Part shown: positions 24,760 through 34,567 of the stretch, in pieces | Numbering within the stretch: position 1 is the stretch's first letter | Layout of the letters: each line of letters begins with the position of its first letter | NCBI RefSeq assembly: GCF_002873335.1 | Contig: NZ_MCUW01000013.1 | Location: forward strand, 1-64,000 | Direction: 5' to 3' | DNA: 64,000 nt | DNA from: Vibrio sp. 10N.286.49.B1 | Lineage (GTDB): Bacteria > Pseudomonadota > Gammaproteobacteria > Enterobacterales > Vibrionaceae | Notes under the pieces: generated by a model | The model's database searches: none | The model's input: the letters and a program-made list of their open reading frames with translations, nothing else | Told to the model about the DNA's origin: nothing | Position numbers and translations under genes: made by a program

Positions 24760-25644
24760 TTAAAAAAGTTTGCTTGACCAGCCAAGCTTGTTACGCAAAA
24801 CGTGATAGTAACTGTAATCTTTAGGGTGGATGAGCCTTAGTGCATTTGGGCTTTGGAAAATATGAATTTCATCTCCCGGCGATACCGGTAGTGAGATCTG
24901 CCCGTCACAGCTGACTTCTTGCGTGCCACGATTATCAGGCGACACGATTAATTTGATGCGGCAATTGCCGTCAACAACCAATGGTCTGCTGGACAGTGTA
25001 TGAGGGAACATAGGAACTAACGAGATGGCGTTGAGTTGAGCGGATAGAATAGGGCCTCCACCAGATAACGAATAAGCCGTGGAGCCCGTTGGTGTCGCAA
25101 CGATTAATCCGTCAGATCGCTGACTAAAGGCAAAGGTATCGTCAATGTAGACCTCAAACTCAATCATGCGAGCCACCTGTCCGGGGTGCAATACCGCTTC
25201 ATTTAAAGCAGCATTATGGCTTTTTACTTGCCCATGGCGATGGATCTCAGCCTCGAGTAAAAAACGCTTTTCCTCTACATATTCACCTTGTAAAACGGAT
25301 TCAAGCGCTTGATCAAAACCTTCAGGGTTCAGATCAGTGAGAAAGCCTAGGTTGCCACGATTCACACCAATGACGGCGACATCAAAGCGTGATAGTACAC
25401 GTGCTGCACCCAGCATGTTGCCATCCCCACCGACGACAATGGCAAGGTCGGCTTCTCGCCCAATTCTGACGAGGCTGAAAAAGTGCTGTCTTGGAATGTC
25501 GACAAGAATATCAATTAATCGGTCATCAACGAGGACTTCATAACCCTTAGACGTAAGCCAATGAAACAATTCTTTGTGCGTCTGAATTGCTTTTTGTGCT
25601 CGGGGTTTACCTATGATGGCGATCACCTTAAAGGTGTTTTTCAT
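24760..25644 (-). CDS. nadK: NAD kinase
   Basis: This enzyme phosphorylates NAD to NADP. The 294-residue protein has the diagnostic G-G-D-G-N-M-L-G motif (about residues 72-79). It also has [10 protein letters not shown], the N-E-A-V-L segment, and [22 protein letters not shown]. Length and motifs are normal. It is divergent from grpE, as in enteric and Vibrio genomes. Confidence 0.97.
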   Translation of the reverse strand: MKNTFKVIAIIGKPRAQKAIQTHKELFHWLTSKGYEVLVDDRLIDILVDIPRQHFFSLVRIGREADLAIVVGGDGNMLGAARVLSRFDVAVIGVNRGNLGFLTDLNPEGFDQALESVLQGEYVEEKRFLLEAEIHRHGQVKSHNAALNEAVLHPGQVARMIEFEVYIDDTFAFSQRSDGLIVATPTGSTAYSLSGGGPILSAQLNAISLVPMFPHTLSSRPLVVDGNCRIKLIVSPDNRGTQEVSCDGQISLPVSPGDEIHIFQSPNALRLIHPKDYSYYHVLRNKLGWSSKLF

Positions 25645-25665
25645 ATCACTTCCAAACTTTTAGTG

Positions 25666-25693
25666 CTTGAATCAAAAATCTTCATCCCCATAA
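25666..25693 (+). promoter_or_regulatory. Heat-shock (sigma-32) promoter of grpE
   Basis: CTTGAAT (25666-25672) and CCCCATAA (25686-25693) are 13 bp apart, a close match to CTTGAAA-N13-CCCCATNT, about 100 bp before the grpE ATG. Confidence 0.85.
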
Positions 25694-25795
25694 TATACCC
25701 AAAGTATTTATATATGCAGTGTTTGGAATGAAATTAATCCAAGTTTCTGGCTTGGCCAGCATGCATTGAATTGAATAGAGTATTTCGGAGAGACC

Positions 25796-26398
25796 ATGAA
25801 CAACGAAGAAAACAAAGTAAATAAAGACGATCTGCACACACAAGATGTTGAAACACAAGACGCCGATTTGGTGGGTTCTGACGCTGATGTTGAATGGAAC
25901 GAAGAATCTGAGCAAGATATCCAAGAAGCTAAGATCGCTCAATTAGAAGCAGCATTGCTGTCTAGCGAAGCTAAGATTAAAGAGCAACAAGACTCGGTAT
26001 TGCGCGCAAAAGCTGAGATGGAAAACATGCGTCGTCGTACTGAACAAGAAATTGATAAGGCACGTAAATACGCGCTGAATAAATTCTCTGAAGAGTTGTT
26101 GCCTGTGATTGATAACCTTGAACGTGCAATCGCAGCAGCTGATACAGAAAATGAAGTGGTTAAGCCGATCGTTGAAGGCGTAGAGCTAACCCATAAGACT
26201 CTGGTTGACGTTGTGGCTAAATTTGGCCTTAAGGAGATTAACCCTGAAGGCGAAACGTTCAATCCAGAACTGCACCAAGCGATGTCAATTCAAGAGAGCG
26301 CCGATCACGAACCTAATACTGTGATGTTCGTCATGCAAAAAGGTTATGAGCTGAACGGCCGTGTGATCCGACCTGCGATGGTCATGGTCTCTAAATAG
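25796..26398 (+). CDS. grpE: GrpE, nucleotide-exchange factor of DnaK
   Basis: GrpE releases ADP from DnaK in the chaperone cycle. The 200-residue protein has an acidic N-terminus and a long dimerising helix with A-E-M-E-N-M-R-R-R. Then follow [15 protein letters not shown] and the C-terminal beta domain with [24 protein letters not shown] is preceded by GGAGAG. A sigma-32 promoter and a terminator frame it as a single unit. Confidence 0.97.
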   Translation: MNNEENKVNKDDLHTQDVETQDADLVGSDADVEWNEESEQDIQEAKIAQLEAALLSSEAKIKEQQDSVLRAKAEMENMRRRTEQEIDKARKYALNKFSEELLPVIDNLERAIAAADTENEVVKPIVEGVELTHKTLVDVVAKFGLKEINPEGETFNPELHQAMSIQESADHEPNTVMFVMQKGYELNGRVIRPAMVMVSK

Positions 26399-26460
26399 TA
26401 CTCAACGAAACTTTTGATAGAGAGACTCAGCTTTATCATTAGTCTAAGTATTTCAATTAA

Positions 26461-26488
26461 ATGAAGCCATATGGCTTCATTTTTTTTG
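26461..26488 (+). terminator. Terminator of grpE
   Basis: ATGAAGCC-ATAT-GGCTTCAT followed by a run of eight T. Confidence 0.92.
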
Positions 26489-26671
26489 GTTAAAAATATC
26501 AGTAACCATGTTTGCATTAGGTTTTTATATTGTTTCACTGAGGTAACAAAATGTAAAATTAATGCTTTATTTTAACCTCTGGATCTGTAAGATGCCCTGA
26601 GTTTTCTATCAATAAGAAAGCAAATAACTAGAAATACACAGGGAATCAACACAACATTCTGGAGTCTATGA

Positions 26672-27946
26672 ATGAATAAACCACTATCCCAAAAGATCTT
26701 CATTGGTCTATTTGCTGGTCTACTGATTGGTACTGCAATTCAATACTTGTTCGCGGGCGTTAGCCTCTTTGACCAATACCTACTTGGTCTTGCGGAAGGC
26801 GTGGGCGGTATGTTTGTATCGCTGATCAAATTACTTGTTGTACCACTCGTCTATGTATCTATCGTTTGCGGTATTGTAGAACTTAAAGACATTAAATCCT
26901 TTGGCCGCCTGGGCGGTAAAACTTTTGCGCTTTATATTCTTAATACTGTCGTTGCGATTACTTTTGCACTGACTATTGGCATGATTGTTCAGCCAGGTGC
27001 TGGCGCTAACCTTGGCGGTACCGTTGCTGCAACTGTCGAGCTTACATCGACGACAACGCCGGATATCTTCTCGCTGATCACAAACATTGTACCAAGCAAC
27101 CCTTTCCAAGCGTTTGCTAATGGCGACATGTTACAGATTATATTCATGGCTATTTTGACTGGGTTAGCGATTCAAGCCCTAGACAAGAAGGGTGGCCCAG
27201 CAATCAGTGCATTTAAAATGGGCAACGATATCATGATGAAGCTTATCGGCTTGGTGATGAGTCTTGCGCCATACGGTGTGTTTGCATTGATGATTCAACT
27301 TGGCGCTACTTTAGATGCGGGTACATTGGCGTCTGTTGCCGGATATGTTGCCCTAGTGGTGGGTATTCTTATCCTGTGGATATTTGTGGTCTACCCGATT
27401 ATGGTTGGGGTCACAACGAAAGTGACACCGGCTCAATTTATGCGTGCGACGCGTGAGCAAGTTCTATTTTCATTATCGACGGCGAGTTCAAATGCAACCA
27501 TCCCCGTCACAATGAGAACGTTGACAGACAAGATTGGCGTGTCTAAATCTGTAGCTGGTTTTGGTGTGCCTCTTGGCGCAACTATGAACATGGCTGGGGT
27601 GTCTATCTATATTGCGATTGCGACTATCTTTATTGCAAACGCGTTTGGTCAACCGATCCAGATGACGGATCTCGTGACAATGGGCTTTACTATCTTGTTG
27701 TTGTCGATTGGCGCCGGTGGTGTTCCTGGTGGCGGCGTGGTGATGATTGGTGTACTTCTACATCAACTAGGGTTGCCACCAGAAGGCCTAGCTATTGTTG
27801 CCGCCGTTGACCGTATCAATGATATGTTCTGTACCAGTTCCAACGTGGTCGGCGATACTGCTGTGAATACGATTGTTGCGCATACAGAAGGTGAGATTGA
27901 TTCTGAGTCAGCCAATGATGCAGCGCCGATTCAAGGGCAAGCATAA
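26672..27946 (+). CDS. DAACS-family amino-acid:cation symporter, probably for a neutral substrate
   Basis: This 424-residue membrane protein of the glutamate/dicarboxylate symporter family (GltPh fold) has eight helices and two re-entrant hairpins. Hairpin 1 carries S-T-A-S-S-N-A-T-I-P. The helix 7 motif is N-M-A-G-V (306-310) where glutamate carriers have N-M-D-G-T. Helix 8 reads D380-R-I-N-D384-M-F-C387-T388-x-x-N391-V-V-G-D395. The register matches GltPh D390, D394, T398, N401 and D405, but the arginine that binds the acidic side chain (GltPh R397) is cysteine. This predicts a neutral amino acid such as serine or alanine rather than glutamate. It lies alone between grpE and dnaK. Confidence 0.88.
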   Translation: MNKPLSQKIFIGLFAGLLIGTAIQYLFAGVSLFDQYLLGLAEGVGGMFVSLIKLLVVPLVYVSIVCGIVELKDIKSFGRLGGKTFALYILNTVVAITFALTIGMIVQPGAGANLGGTVAATVELTSTTTPDIFSLITNIVPSNPFQAFANGDMLQIIFMAILTGLAIQALDKKGGPAISAFKMGNDIMMKLIGLVMSLAPYGVFALMIQLGATLDAGTLASVAGYVALVVGILILWIFVVYPIMVGVTTKVTPAQFMRATREQVLFSLSTASSNATIPVTMRTLTDKIGVSKSVAGFGVPLGATMNMAGVSIYIAIATIFIANAFGQPIQMTDLVTMGFTILLLSIGAGGVPGGGVVMIGVLLHQLGLPPEGLAIVAAVDRINDMFCTSSNVVGDTAVNTIVAHTEGEIDSESANDAAPIQGQA

Positions 27947-27984
27947 GCAACATAAGCAGTAACGCGCGAAGCGTGAACTCGATG

Positions 27985-28011
27985 AAACGGAGCCTTTGAG
28001 CTCCGTTTTTT
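27985..28011 (+). terminator. Terminator of the symporter gene
   Basis: AAACGGAGC-CTTTGA-GCTCCGTTT followed by TTT. Confidence 0.9.
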
Positions 28012-28052
28012 GTCTAAATACAATAAAAATGCAATTTTTTTTAGCGCTCTCC

Positions 28053-28079
28053 CTTGAAAAGCGCGTTGCTGCCCTTATT
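28053..28079 (+). promoter_or_regulatory. Probable sigma-32 promoter of dnaK
   Basis: CTTGAAA (28053-28059) is a perfect -35 for the heat-shock factor. CCCTTATT (28072-28079) is a weaker -10 at 12 bp spacing, about 110 bp before dnaK. Confidence 0.6.
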
Positions 28080-28190
28080 TATGGTTCATACAGAAAACAA
28101 ACCTATTTTGAGTTGGTTTTCAAACTGGCTCTCAGTCCCAATGTTGGGCATTAGAAAGCGTAATTACAGAATTTATTCGGAGATAGCCTG

Positions 28191-30098
28191 ATGGGTAAGA
28201 TCATTGGTATTGATTTAGGTACTACTAACTCATGTGTTGCAGTTTTAGACGGCGACAAGCCACGCATACTTGAAAACGCGGAAGGCGAACGCACAACCGC
28301 ATCGGTTATTGCTTATACAGACGGTGAAACGCTTGTAGGTCAACCTGCAAAACGTCAAGCAGTGACTAACCCAGAAAATACGTTGTTTGCAATCAAGCGT
28401 CTTATCGGTCGCCGTTTTGAAGACGAAGAAGTTCAGCGTGACATCGAAATCATGCCTTACAAAATTGTTAAAGCTGACAATGGTGATGCATGGGTAGAAG
28501 CGCAAGGCCAAAAAATGGCAGCGCCTCAAGTTTCGGCTGAAATCTTGAAAAAAATGAAGAAAACGGCTGAAGACTTCCTTGGTGAAGCAGTAACGGGTGC
28601 AGTAATTACTGTTCCGGCTTACTTTAACGATGCACAGCGTCAAGCAACCAAAGATGCAGGTCGTATCGCAGGTCTAGAAGTTAAACGTATCATCAATGAG
28701 CCTACAGCGGCTGCATTGGCATACGGTCTAGACAAGAAAGGCGGCGATCGCACTATCGCAGTTTATGACCTTGGTGGTGGTACATTCGATATCTCTATCA
28801 TCGAAATCGATGAAGTTGAAGGTGAGAAAACGTTTGAAGTACTTGCAACTAACGGTGATACACACCTTGGTGGTGAAGATTTCGATACTCGTCTGATCAA
28901 CTACTTGGTTGAAGAATTCAACAAAGAGCAAGGCATCAATCTTAAGAACGATCCACTTGCTATGCAACGTGTTAAAGAAGCAGCAGAGAAAGCAAAAATT
29001 GAGCTTTCTTCTACTTCTCAAACTGACGTGAACCTACCGTACGTAACGGCAGACGCGACAGGTCCTAAGCACATGAACGTTAAAGTGACTCGTGCAAAAC
29101 TAGAATCTCTAGTTGAAGACCTAGTACAGCGTTCACTTGAGCCACTTAAAGTTGCACTAGCAGATGCAGATCTATCAGTAAGCGACATCAACGACGTTAT
29201 CCTAGTGGGTGGCCAAACTCGTATGCCTATGGTTCAAGCTAAGGTAACTGAGTTCTTCGGTAAAGAACCACGTAAAGACGTAAACCCGGATGAAGCAGTA
29301 GCAATGGGTGCTGCAGTTCAAGGTGGCGTACTTGCTGGTGATGTGAAAGACGTACTTCTTCTAGATGTTACTCCTCTTTCTCTAGGTATCGAGACAATGG
29401 GCGGCGTAATGACGAAGCTTGTTGAGAAGAACACAACGATCCCAACAAAAGCGAACCAAGTTTTCTCTACTGCAGAAGACAACCAAAGCGCGGTAACTAT
29501 CCACGTTTTACAAGGTGAGCGTAAGCAAGCGACTTACAACAAGTCTCTAGGTCAATTCAACCTAGAAGGCATTCAAGCTGCTGCTCGTGGTATGCCTCAA
29601 ATCGAAGTAACTTTCGACCTTGATGCGGATGGTATCCTACACGTATCTGCGAAAGACAAGTCGACAGGTAAAGAGCAGAAGATCACTATCCAAGCATCAA
29701 GTGGTCTGAGCGACGAAGACATCGAGAAAATGGTTCAGGAAGCGGAAGCGAACAAAGAAGCGGACAAGAAGTTCGAAGATTTAGTTGCAACACGTAACCA
29801 AGCGGACCAAATGATTCACGGTACTCGCAAGCAAATTGAAGAAGCGGGCGAAGCGCTTCCAGCGGAAGAGAAAGAAAAAATCGAAACCGCTATCAAAGAG
29901 CTAGAAGAAGTGAAGAGCGGCGATGATAAAGAAGCCATCGATGCTAAAGTTCAAGCGCTAATGGCTGCTGCTCAAAAGCTAATGGAAATGGCACAACAAC
30001 AAGCGCAAGGCGCTGACGCAGAAGCTGGTGAACAGCCTAAGCAAGAAGACGACGTTGTTGATGCTGAGTTCGAAGAAGTGAAAGACGAGAAAAAATAA
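28191..30098 (+). CDS. dnaK: DnaK, Hsp70 chaperone
   Basis: DnaK is the ATP-dependent Hsp70 that folds and rescues proteins with DnaJ and GrpE. The 635-residue protein starts [18 protein letters not shown]. It has the phosphate-2 loop D-L-G-G-G-T-F-D and the linker [19 protein letters not shown]. Then come the substrate-binding beta domain and an alpha-helical lid ending in a D/E-rich tail (E-F-E-E-V-K-D). ATG follows GGAGATAG. Confidence 0.98.
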   Translation: MGKIIGIDLGTTNSCVAVLDGDKPRILENAEGERTTASVIAYTDGETLVGQPAKRQAVTNPENTLFAIKRLIGRRFEDEEVQRDIEIMPYKIVKADNGDAWVEAQGQKMAAPQVSAEILKKMKKTAEDFLGEAVTGAVITVPAYFNDAQRQATKDAGRIAGLEVKRIINEPTAAALAYGLDKKGGDRTIAVYDLGGGTFDISIIEIDEVEGEKTFEVLATNGDTHLGGEDFDTRLINYLVEEFNKEQGINLKNDPLAMQRVKEAAEKAKIELSSTSQTDVNLPYVTADATGPKHMNVKVTRAKLESLVEDLVQRSLEPLKVALADADLSVSDINDVILVGGQTRMPMVQAKVTEFFGKEPRKDVNPDEAVAMGAAVQGGVLAGDVKDVLLLDVTPLSLGIETMGGVMTKLVEKNTTIPTKANQVFSTAEDNQSAVTIHVLQGERKQATYNKSLGQFNLEGIQAAARGMPQIEVTFDLDADGILHVSAKDKSTGKEQKITIQASSGLSDEDIEKMVQEAEANKEADKKFEDLVATRNQADQMIHGTRKQIEEAGEALPAEEKEKIETAIKELEEVKSGDDKEAIDAKVQALMAAAQKLMEMAQQQAQGADAEAGEQPKQEDDVVDAEFEEVKDEKK

Positions 30099-30139
30099 TT
30101 CTTGTCGCTAGGCTGCCTAATATCGGAGCCGGAGAGGCA

Positions 30140-30167
30140 CGTTTTCTTACTCATTAATAAGAAAACG
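30140..30167 (+). terminator. Stem-loop after dnaK (possible terminator or processing site)
   Basis: CGTTTTCTTA-CTCATTAA-TAAGAAAACG is a perfect 10-bp stem 40 bases after dnaK. It is followed at a distance by GTGTTTTCC, not a clean T-run, so termination may be partial. Confidence 0.5.
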
Positions 30168-30240
30168 ACGTGTTTTCCTCCTCTGATTTAGGATGGTTTA
30201 GCTGAGAGGACTCTTCTTAGAGTTCTTAAAAAAGCGATTT

Positions 30241-30320
30241 ATACGGGCGTTTAGGGTAACCTTTACGCCCGTATAGTTATCATCTGTCTTTCTAGATAAG
30301 GAATTGCAATCTTTATCTAG
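30241..30320. other. Two further inverted repeats in the dnaK-dnaJ gap
   Basis: ATACGGGCGT/ACGCCCGTAT (30241-30274) and CTAGATAA/TTATCTAG (30292-30320) are perfect repeats without T-runs. They lie between the dnaK-side hairpin and the dnaJ start and could shape mRNA stability or dnaJ translation. No promoter is obvious. Confidence 0.55.
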
Positions 30321-30379
30321 AACGATACAACCCCAAAACAGCGCTGGGCTGTTTGTCGAAGTAATTGGTACCAAGCAAT

Positions 30380-31519
30380 ATGTCAAAACGTGATTTTTAC
30401 GAAGTATTAGGTGTAGGTCGTGATGCGTCTGAACGCGATATCAAGAAGTCCTATAAACGTCTAGCTATGAAGTTTCACCCGGATAGAAACCAAGGTGATG
30501 AATCGGCGGCAGATAAATTTAAAGAAGTAAAAGAAGCGTACGAAATCCTAACTGACCCTCAGAAAAAAGCCGCATATGATCAATATGGCCATGCAGCCTT
30601 TGAACAAGGTGGTATGGGCGGTGGCGGCTTCGGCGGCGGTGGCTCGGGTGATTTTGGCGATATTTTTGGCGATGTATTCGGCGATATTTTTGGCGGCGGT
30701 CGACGTGGTCAATCACGCGCTCAACGCGGTTCTGATTTACGCTACAACATGGAGCTCTCGTTAGAGGAAGCGGTTCGTGGTGTATCAAAAGAAATCGAAG
30801 TTCCAACATTAGTTGAGTGTGAACCTTGTGACGGCAGTGGCGCTAAAAAAGGCTCATCACCACAGACTTGTGGTACTTGTCATGGGCATGGCCAAGTTCA
30901 GATGCGTCAAGGTTTCTTTGCGGTACAACAAACCTGTCCAACCTGTAATGGGCAAGGCAAAATTATTAAAGATCCATGTAATAGCTGTCATGGTCAAGGG
31001 CGTATTCAAAAATCTAAAACGCTGAACGTGAAAATCCCAGCTGGTGTTGATACTGGCGATCGTATCCGATTGTCTGGTGAAGGCGAAGCTGGCGAGCAAG
31101 GCGCACCAGCGGGTGATCTTTACGTGCAAGTTCATGTCAAAGAACACCATATCTTTGAGCGTGAAGGTAATAACTTGTACTGTGAGGTGCCGGTAAGCTT
31201 TGCTCAAGCAGCGCTTGGTGGTGAAGTTGAAGTACCAACGCTTGATGGCCGTGTTAACTTGAAGGTGCCAGAAGAGACACAGACTAGTCGTATGTTCCGT
31301 ATGCGTGGCAAAGGCGTGAAGGGTGTACGTGGTGGCGGTGTTGGAGACTTAATTGTTAAATTGGTTATTGAAACACCAGTGAAACTAAGTGCCCGCCAAA
31401 AAGAATTACTTCGCGAGTTTGAAGATACTTGTGGTGGCGACGCGGCAAATAAGCATCAGCCAAAATCAGAAGGCTTTTTCAATGGCGTTAAGAAGTTCTT
31501 TGATGATCTAACCAGCTAA
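30380..31519 (+). CDS. dnaJ: DnaJ, Hsp40 co-chaperone
   Basis: DnaJ delivers clients to DnaK and stimulates its ATPase. The 379-residue protein has a J domain with H-P-D (K-F-H-P-D-R-N), a G/F-rich linker (about 76-105) and four zinc-binding C-x-x-C-x-G-x-G repeats. These are [24 protein letters not shown] and C-N-S-C-H-G-Q-G. The C-terminal substrate and dimer domains follow. ATG at 30380 gives the canonical [10 protein letters not shown] start; an in-frame GTG at 30365 is less likely. No strong Shine-Dalgarno is seen. The stop codon lies inside an 8-bp tandem repeat. Confidence 0.97.
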   Translation: MSKRDFYEVLGVGRDASERDIKKSYKRLAMKFHPDRNQGDESAADKFKEVKEAYEILTDPQKKAAYDQYGHAAFEQGGMGGGGFGGGGSGDFGDIFGDVFGDIFGGGRRGQSRAQRGSDLRYNMELSLEEAVRGVSKEIEVPTLVECEPCDGSGAKKGSSPQTCGTCHGHGQVQMRQGFFAVQQTCPTCNGQGKIIKDPCNSCHGQGRIQKSKTLNVKIPAGVDTGDRIRLSGEGEAGEQGAPAGDLYVQVHVKEHHIFEREGNNLYCEVPVSFAQAALGGEVEVPTLDGRVNLKVPEETQTSRMFRMRGKGVKGVRGGGVGDLIVKLVIETPVKLSARQKELLREFEDTCGGDAANKHQPKSEGFFNGVKKFFDDLTS

Positions 31520-31533
31520 CCAGCTAACCAGCT
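31510..31533. repeat. Triple 8-bp tandem repeat across the dnaJ stop
   Basis: AACCAGCT occurs three times head to tail (31510, 31518, 31526). The dnaJ TAA (31517-31519) is formed at the first junction. Copy number changes would leave the stop in place. Confidence 0.9.
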
Positions 31534-31603
31534 CGGTGATAACAACCTAACCGAGTTGTATTACAGTAACCCGTCTAGATAAAGGTCACTGTTTAGCGAA
31601 GAG

Positions 31604-31630
31604 AGCTCGCCTCATATGGCGAGCTTTTTG
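31604..31630. terminator. Terminator between dnaJ and the pilin gene
   Basis: AGCTCGCC-TCATAT-GGCGAGCT followed by TTTT, located between convergent genes. Confidence 0.85.
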
Positions 31631-31653
31631 GTATCTGGAGCATAGATATCAAT

Positions 31654-32073
31654 CTATTTCCAACAAGCCTCCGGAAGCGCAATACCGTTGGAATCTATAG
31701 TCATTACCCCTTCTTTTTTTAAACACGTATCTTGTGTTTGCTTAGTACCTGCTTGGGCTAGTGCGATGATCGTATAGGCGGCATCAGCCGAGCTGACCAC
31801 CTTGAATTGATAACGATCCCACTCCGACTCACAAGCGAAGCATCGTCCATTTGAGATAACTCGAGTGAAGTCATAGCCCGCACTATAGCTACGTTCTAGT
31901 TCAAGTTGCATCTCAAGCATATCCCCCAAGGCAATCATTCGATATGCCTCTCGAGTGTGTTGAGTATAGGTGGGATATGCCACCGCACTCAAGACACCAA
32001 GTATGGCTAAAGTGATAAGAAGTTCGATCAAGGTCAAACCAGATTGAATCTGATGGCTTGCTTTACATTTCAT
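31654..32073 (-). CDS. pilE: PilE-like type IV minor pilin
   Basis: This 139-residue prepilin has a cleavage site S-G^L-T-L-I-E-L with Glu at +5 and a hydrophobic N-terminal helix (L-L-I-T-L-A-I-L-G-V-L-S-A-V-A-Y-P). The short globular domain holds three cysteines besides the leader cysteine (C-F-A-C, and the D-T-C/A-C-W pair near the end). It resembles the PilE minor pilin that lies beside fimT-pilV-W-X clusters. It is divergent from those genes here and probably belongs to the same pilus, whose major pilin and machinery are elsewhere. Confidence 0.88.
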   Translation of the reverse strand: MKCKASHQIQSGLTLIELLITLAILGVLSAVAYPTYTQHTREAYRMIALGDMLEMQLELERSYSAGYDFTRVISNGRCFACESEWDRYQFKVVSSADAAYTIIALAQAGTKQTQDTCLKKEGVMTIDSNGIALPEACWK

Positions 32074-32187
32074 TTTATTAACTCAGCCCAACTGTCTATT
32101 TTTTATGGCTTTTATAGTGTTCTCGCCTGATAGGGTTTGTGCAATATCTATTCGATTGTTGTGGAAGGTTACATTGGGATTTGAGAA

Positions 32188-32700
32188 ATGGTTCGCGGAT
32201 TTACCCTACTAGAGTTAATGATCAGCGTGTTTGTGATGGCAGTATTGATGATGGCAATAGTGCCCAGTTTTTCAGGGTTGTCGAGGGAGACCAAGGTAGA
32301 GCGAGTTGCTCAAGAAATTTATGGGTTAATGATGCAAACCAAGGCTCAAGCTATCATGAGAAATGAACCGTTATGGGTTCACTTCAGTAATCTTCCTCAT
32401 GGAGCGGAGCTTGGAGAGTGGGATATTACGGTAACGAATGAGGCCTCTTCATCGACGGCAGCTGTCTTTACATTGAATGGCCAACCTTACAAGAATGTCT
32501 ATATTCAACTCAATCATAACAGTCAGCAGATCAAGTTTGACCATTTAACTGGTGTCGTCTTATCTGCAGGGACGCTGACTATCAGTCCTTACTCTCAACA
32601 ACAGTCGGGGATTAAAATTGTCACGTCATCGGCTTCAGGTCGGATCGTCATCTGTCAGTTTGGGGGCCGAGAATATGGGGTAGGGCGGTGTTCATCATGA
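32188..32700 (+). CDS. fimT: FimT/GspH-like minor pseudopilin
   Basis: This 170-residue prepilin has a very short leader, M-V-R-G^F-T-L-L-E-L-M-I-S-V-F, Glu at +5, and a GspH/FimT-type domain ending in I-V-I-C-Q-F-G-G-R. It is first of a four-gene plus-strand cluster. Its TGA overlaps the next ATG (ATGA). FimT-type proteins help prime pilus assembly, and some bind DNA for uptake; which applies here is not shown. Confidence 0.88.
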   Translation: MVRGFTLLELMISVFVMAVLMMAIVPSFSGLSRETKVERVAQEIYGLMMQTKAQAIMRNEPLWVHFSNLPHGAELGEWDITVTNEASSSTAAVFTLNGQPYKNVYIQLNHNSQQIKFDHLTGVVLSAGTLTISPYSQQQSGIKIVTSSASGRIVICQFGGREYGVGRCSS

Positions 32701-33305
32701 CGCCTTCCCGTGAAAAGGGTGGCTCACTTGTTGAGATGCTGATTGCTTCGACAATCGGTCTTATTGCGATTGGAGCTATTGGTTCAATTTACCTAGTGGT
32801 GCAGCAGCACGCCTCTGAGCGCTCCCAAGTATTATTGCTTAATCAAGCGATGGCCACCGCTGCTCGTCGTATTCAAAATGATTTACTCAGAGCAGGCTAC
32901 AGCGAGTTAGGAACCACAAGCCGACCATTGGGGGCGACGTCAACGATACATGTCTCTGCAGACGGAGCTCGCGCCCAATACGTGTACTGGGACGATCATC
33001 AAGAAAGTGGTGCTGAGTATGAAAATGTATTGTGGACATTCTCTGCTGCGTCTCAATCGTTGCGAATTTGTCGGCATCGTAACAACACGATTCTTGATAC
33101 GAATTATTTCAGTGCGAAGCGTTGTACGTCGTTACTTGAAGAAGACTTGATTTCAGTGACTCACTTTGCTTTGGGAGTATTTAATGTCTCTGGCCCTAGC
33201 ACCAGTAAGCAATATCTCCATTTGTCTATGGCTGCTCAACTTAGAGGTAACTCAGAGGTCACAGCAAGTATGGAAAGAAAGTTTCTCATTAGGAATGGTC
33301 AATGA
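32697..33305 (+). CDS. pilW: PilW-like minor pilin
   Basis: This 202-residue prepilin-like protein has a leader ending K-G^G-S-L-V-E-M-L-I-A-S. Glu falls at +5 only if the +1 residue is glycine, which is unusual because most have Phe or Met. The rest (hydrophobic helix, then R-I-Q-N-D-L-L-R-A-G-Y) matches PilW. The ATG at 32697 overlaps the fimT stop; the GTG at 32688 is rejected. It overlaps the next frame by four bases. Confidence 0.85.
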   Translation: MTPSREKGGSLVEMLIASTIGLIAIGAIGSIYLVVQQHASERSQVLLLNQAMATAARRIQNDLLRAGYSELGTTSRPLGATSTIHVSADGARAQYVYWDDHQESGAEYENVLWTFSAASQSLRICRHRNNTILDTNYFSAKRCTSLLEEDLISVTHFALGVFNVSGPSTSKQYLHLSMAAQLRGNSEVTASMERKFLIRNGQ

Positions 33306-34567
33306 CGTCTATGTCGAAGAAGCCCCAAAGAGGCATGGCAACATTGATCACAACCGCTTTATTGTTGTTGGTCGCCTTAGTCGTGGCATTAGGCGGTTAT
33401 AAATCGACGTTCTACGAAATAAAAAGAGCGCAAAATGAGGTGTTATCTCGTCAAATGCATTGGCTTGCCGAAGGCGGTATTGAATGCGGGTTGGCTATCA
33501 ATAGAATGAACCCTAGCATCCCCCCTTTGAGTCAAAACTATTCGTTGTGCCAAGAGAGTGTTGTCACGGTTGAGGAGATACCCAATAGCTCGACAGAATT
33601 TACCCTGAGTGCGCTGGCGAAAGGGACGAAAGAAATTAAACGCACCATTCAGTTTCACACGAGATATACAGGGGCAATTCAAGCTCGATCTGATTTGATG
33701 TTAATCGGCTCTTATTACTTTACGCCTGAGCTCACCGGCATTGATACGTGTGTATCGGTTCGCTATCAAAATGCCTTAATTTTAAGAGGTGCTTTTAAAA
33801 CCAAGTCTCCCTCCCTATCAACACCTTGTCATGCAATGATGCAAACGGACACTAGCTTGGTGACCTGCCCGGCCAGTACGGCAAACGGCAACTGTGTCGA
33901 ACACGGTAGTCATGACGTTTATGTCAACATAGCGGGTCAAAATGATGGGTTAGTTGGTGACGGGAAATTGTTAGAAAATGATTTTGTTTATACTGCGGAT
34001 CTTGACCCGTTCCAGTCGTTCTTTGGCAAGCCTAGATCGGAATTAGAGTCAGTAAAGTCTGATTTTGAAATCGTTGCAGGCACGCTCATTCCCAACGCTC
34101 TTGGAAGTTGTCAGGAGCGGATAAGAAAGGCATTTGAATTCACTGATAAGGTTTGGGTTGAAGGGGACTGCGACCTTGAAGATGGCAGCAGCATGACCGA
34201 TGCAAAACTAGGTTGGAAACCAAAAGTGTTAGTGGTTGAAAATGGGGTATTAGCAGTGCGAGGAAGTCATACCTTTACTGGGATGATCTACCATTTATTT
34301 ACGTCCGGCATTGGCGATATGACAAAGCGTTGGGATCATAACGTATCGAGCTCAGCGTATATACCAGTGAGTCTAACGACGACACAGAAAGAGAACTTGG
34401 TATTTATGGTTAGCGGTTCTTTTAAACCCACTGGAGGGTATGTACTTGATACGCCAGGAGGGATGAGTGTATTTGATGGTGCTGTTGACCTGGATTTCGA
34501 TCGTGCCGCGATTCCTGATTTCGCGTCTTTTGTTAAATGGCAAAAAGGTGCGTGGCGTGACTTCTAA
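33302..34567 (+). CDS. pilX: PilX-like pilus assembly protein, large form
   Basis: This 421-residue protein has a PilX-type N-terminus (Q-R-G-M-A-T-L-I-T-T-A-L-L-L-L-V-A-L-V-V-A-L). It lacks the +5 glutamate, as PilX proteins do, and continues with A-E-G-G-I-E-C-G-L. It is about twice the length of typical PilX. The large C-terminal part holds several cysteines and resembles surface-exposed domains, possibly an adhesin tip. It is part of the fimT-W-X-V cluster with overlapping genes. The exact family name is uncertain. Confidence 0.8.
   Translation: MTSMSKKPQRGMATLITTALLLLVALVVALGGYKSTFYEIKRAQNEVLSRQMHWLAEGGIECGLAINRMNPSIPPLSQNYSLCQESVVTVEEIPNSSTEFTLSALAKGTKEIKRTIQFHTRYTGAIQARSDLMLIGSYYFTPELTGIDTCVSVRYQNALILRGAFKTKSPSLSTPCHAMMQTDTSLVTCPASTANGNCVEHGSHDVYVNIAGQNDGLVGDGKLLENDFVYTADLDPFQSFFGKPRSELESVKSDFEIVAGTLIPNALGSCQERIRKAFEFTDKVWVEGDCDLEDGSSMTDAKLGWKPKVLVVENGVLAVRGSHTFTGMIYHLFTSGIGDMTKRWDHNVSSSAYIPVSLTTTQKENLVFMVSGSFKPTGGYVLDTPGGMSVFDGAVDLDFDRAAIPDFASFVKWQKGAWRDF

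Noticed and set aside
28245..28643. Long minus-strand ORF inside dnaK
   Set aside because: Shadow of the strong dnaK codon bias; no start signals or family resemblance.
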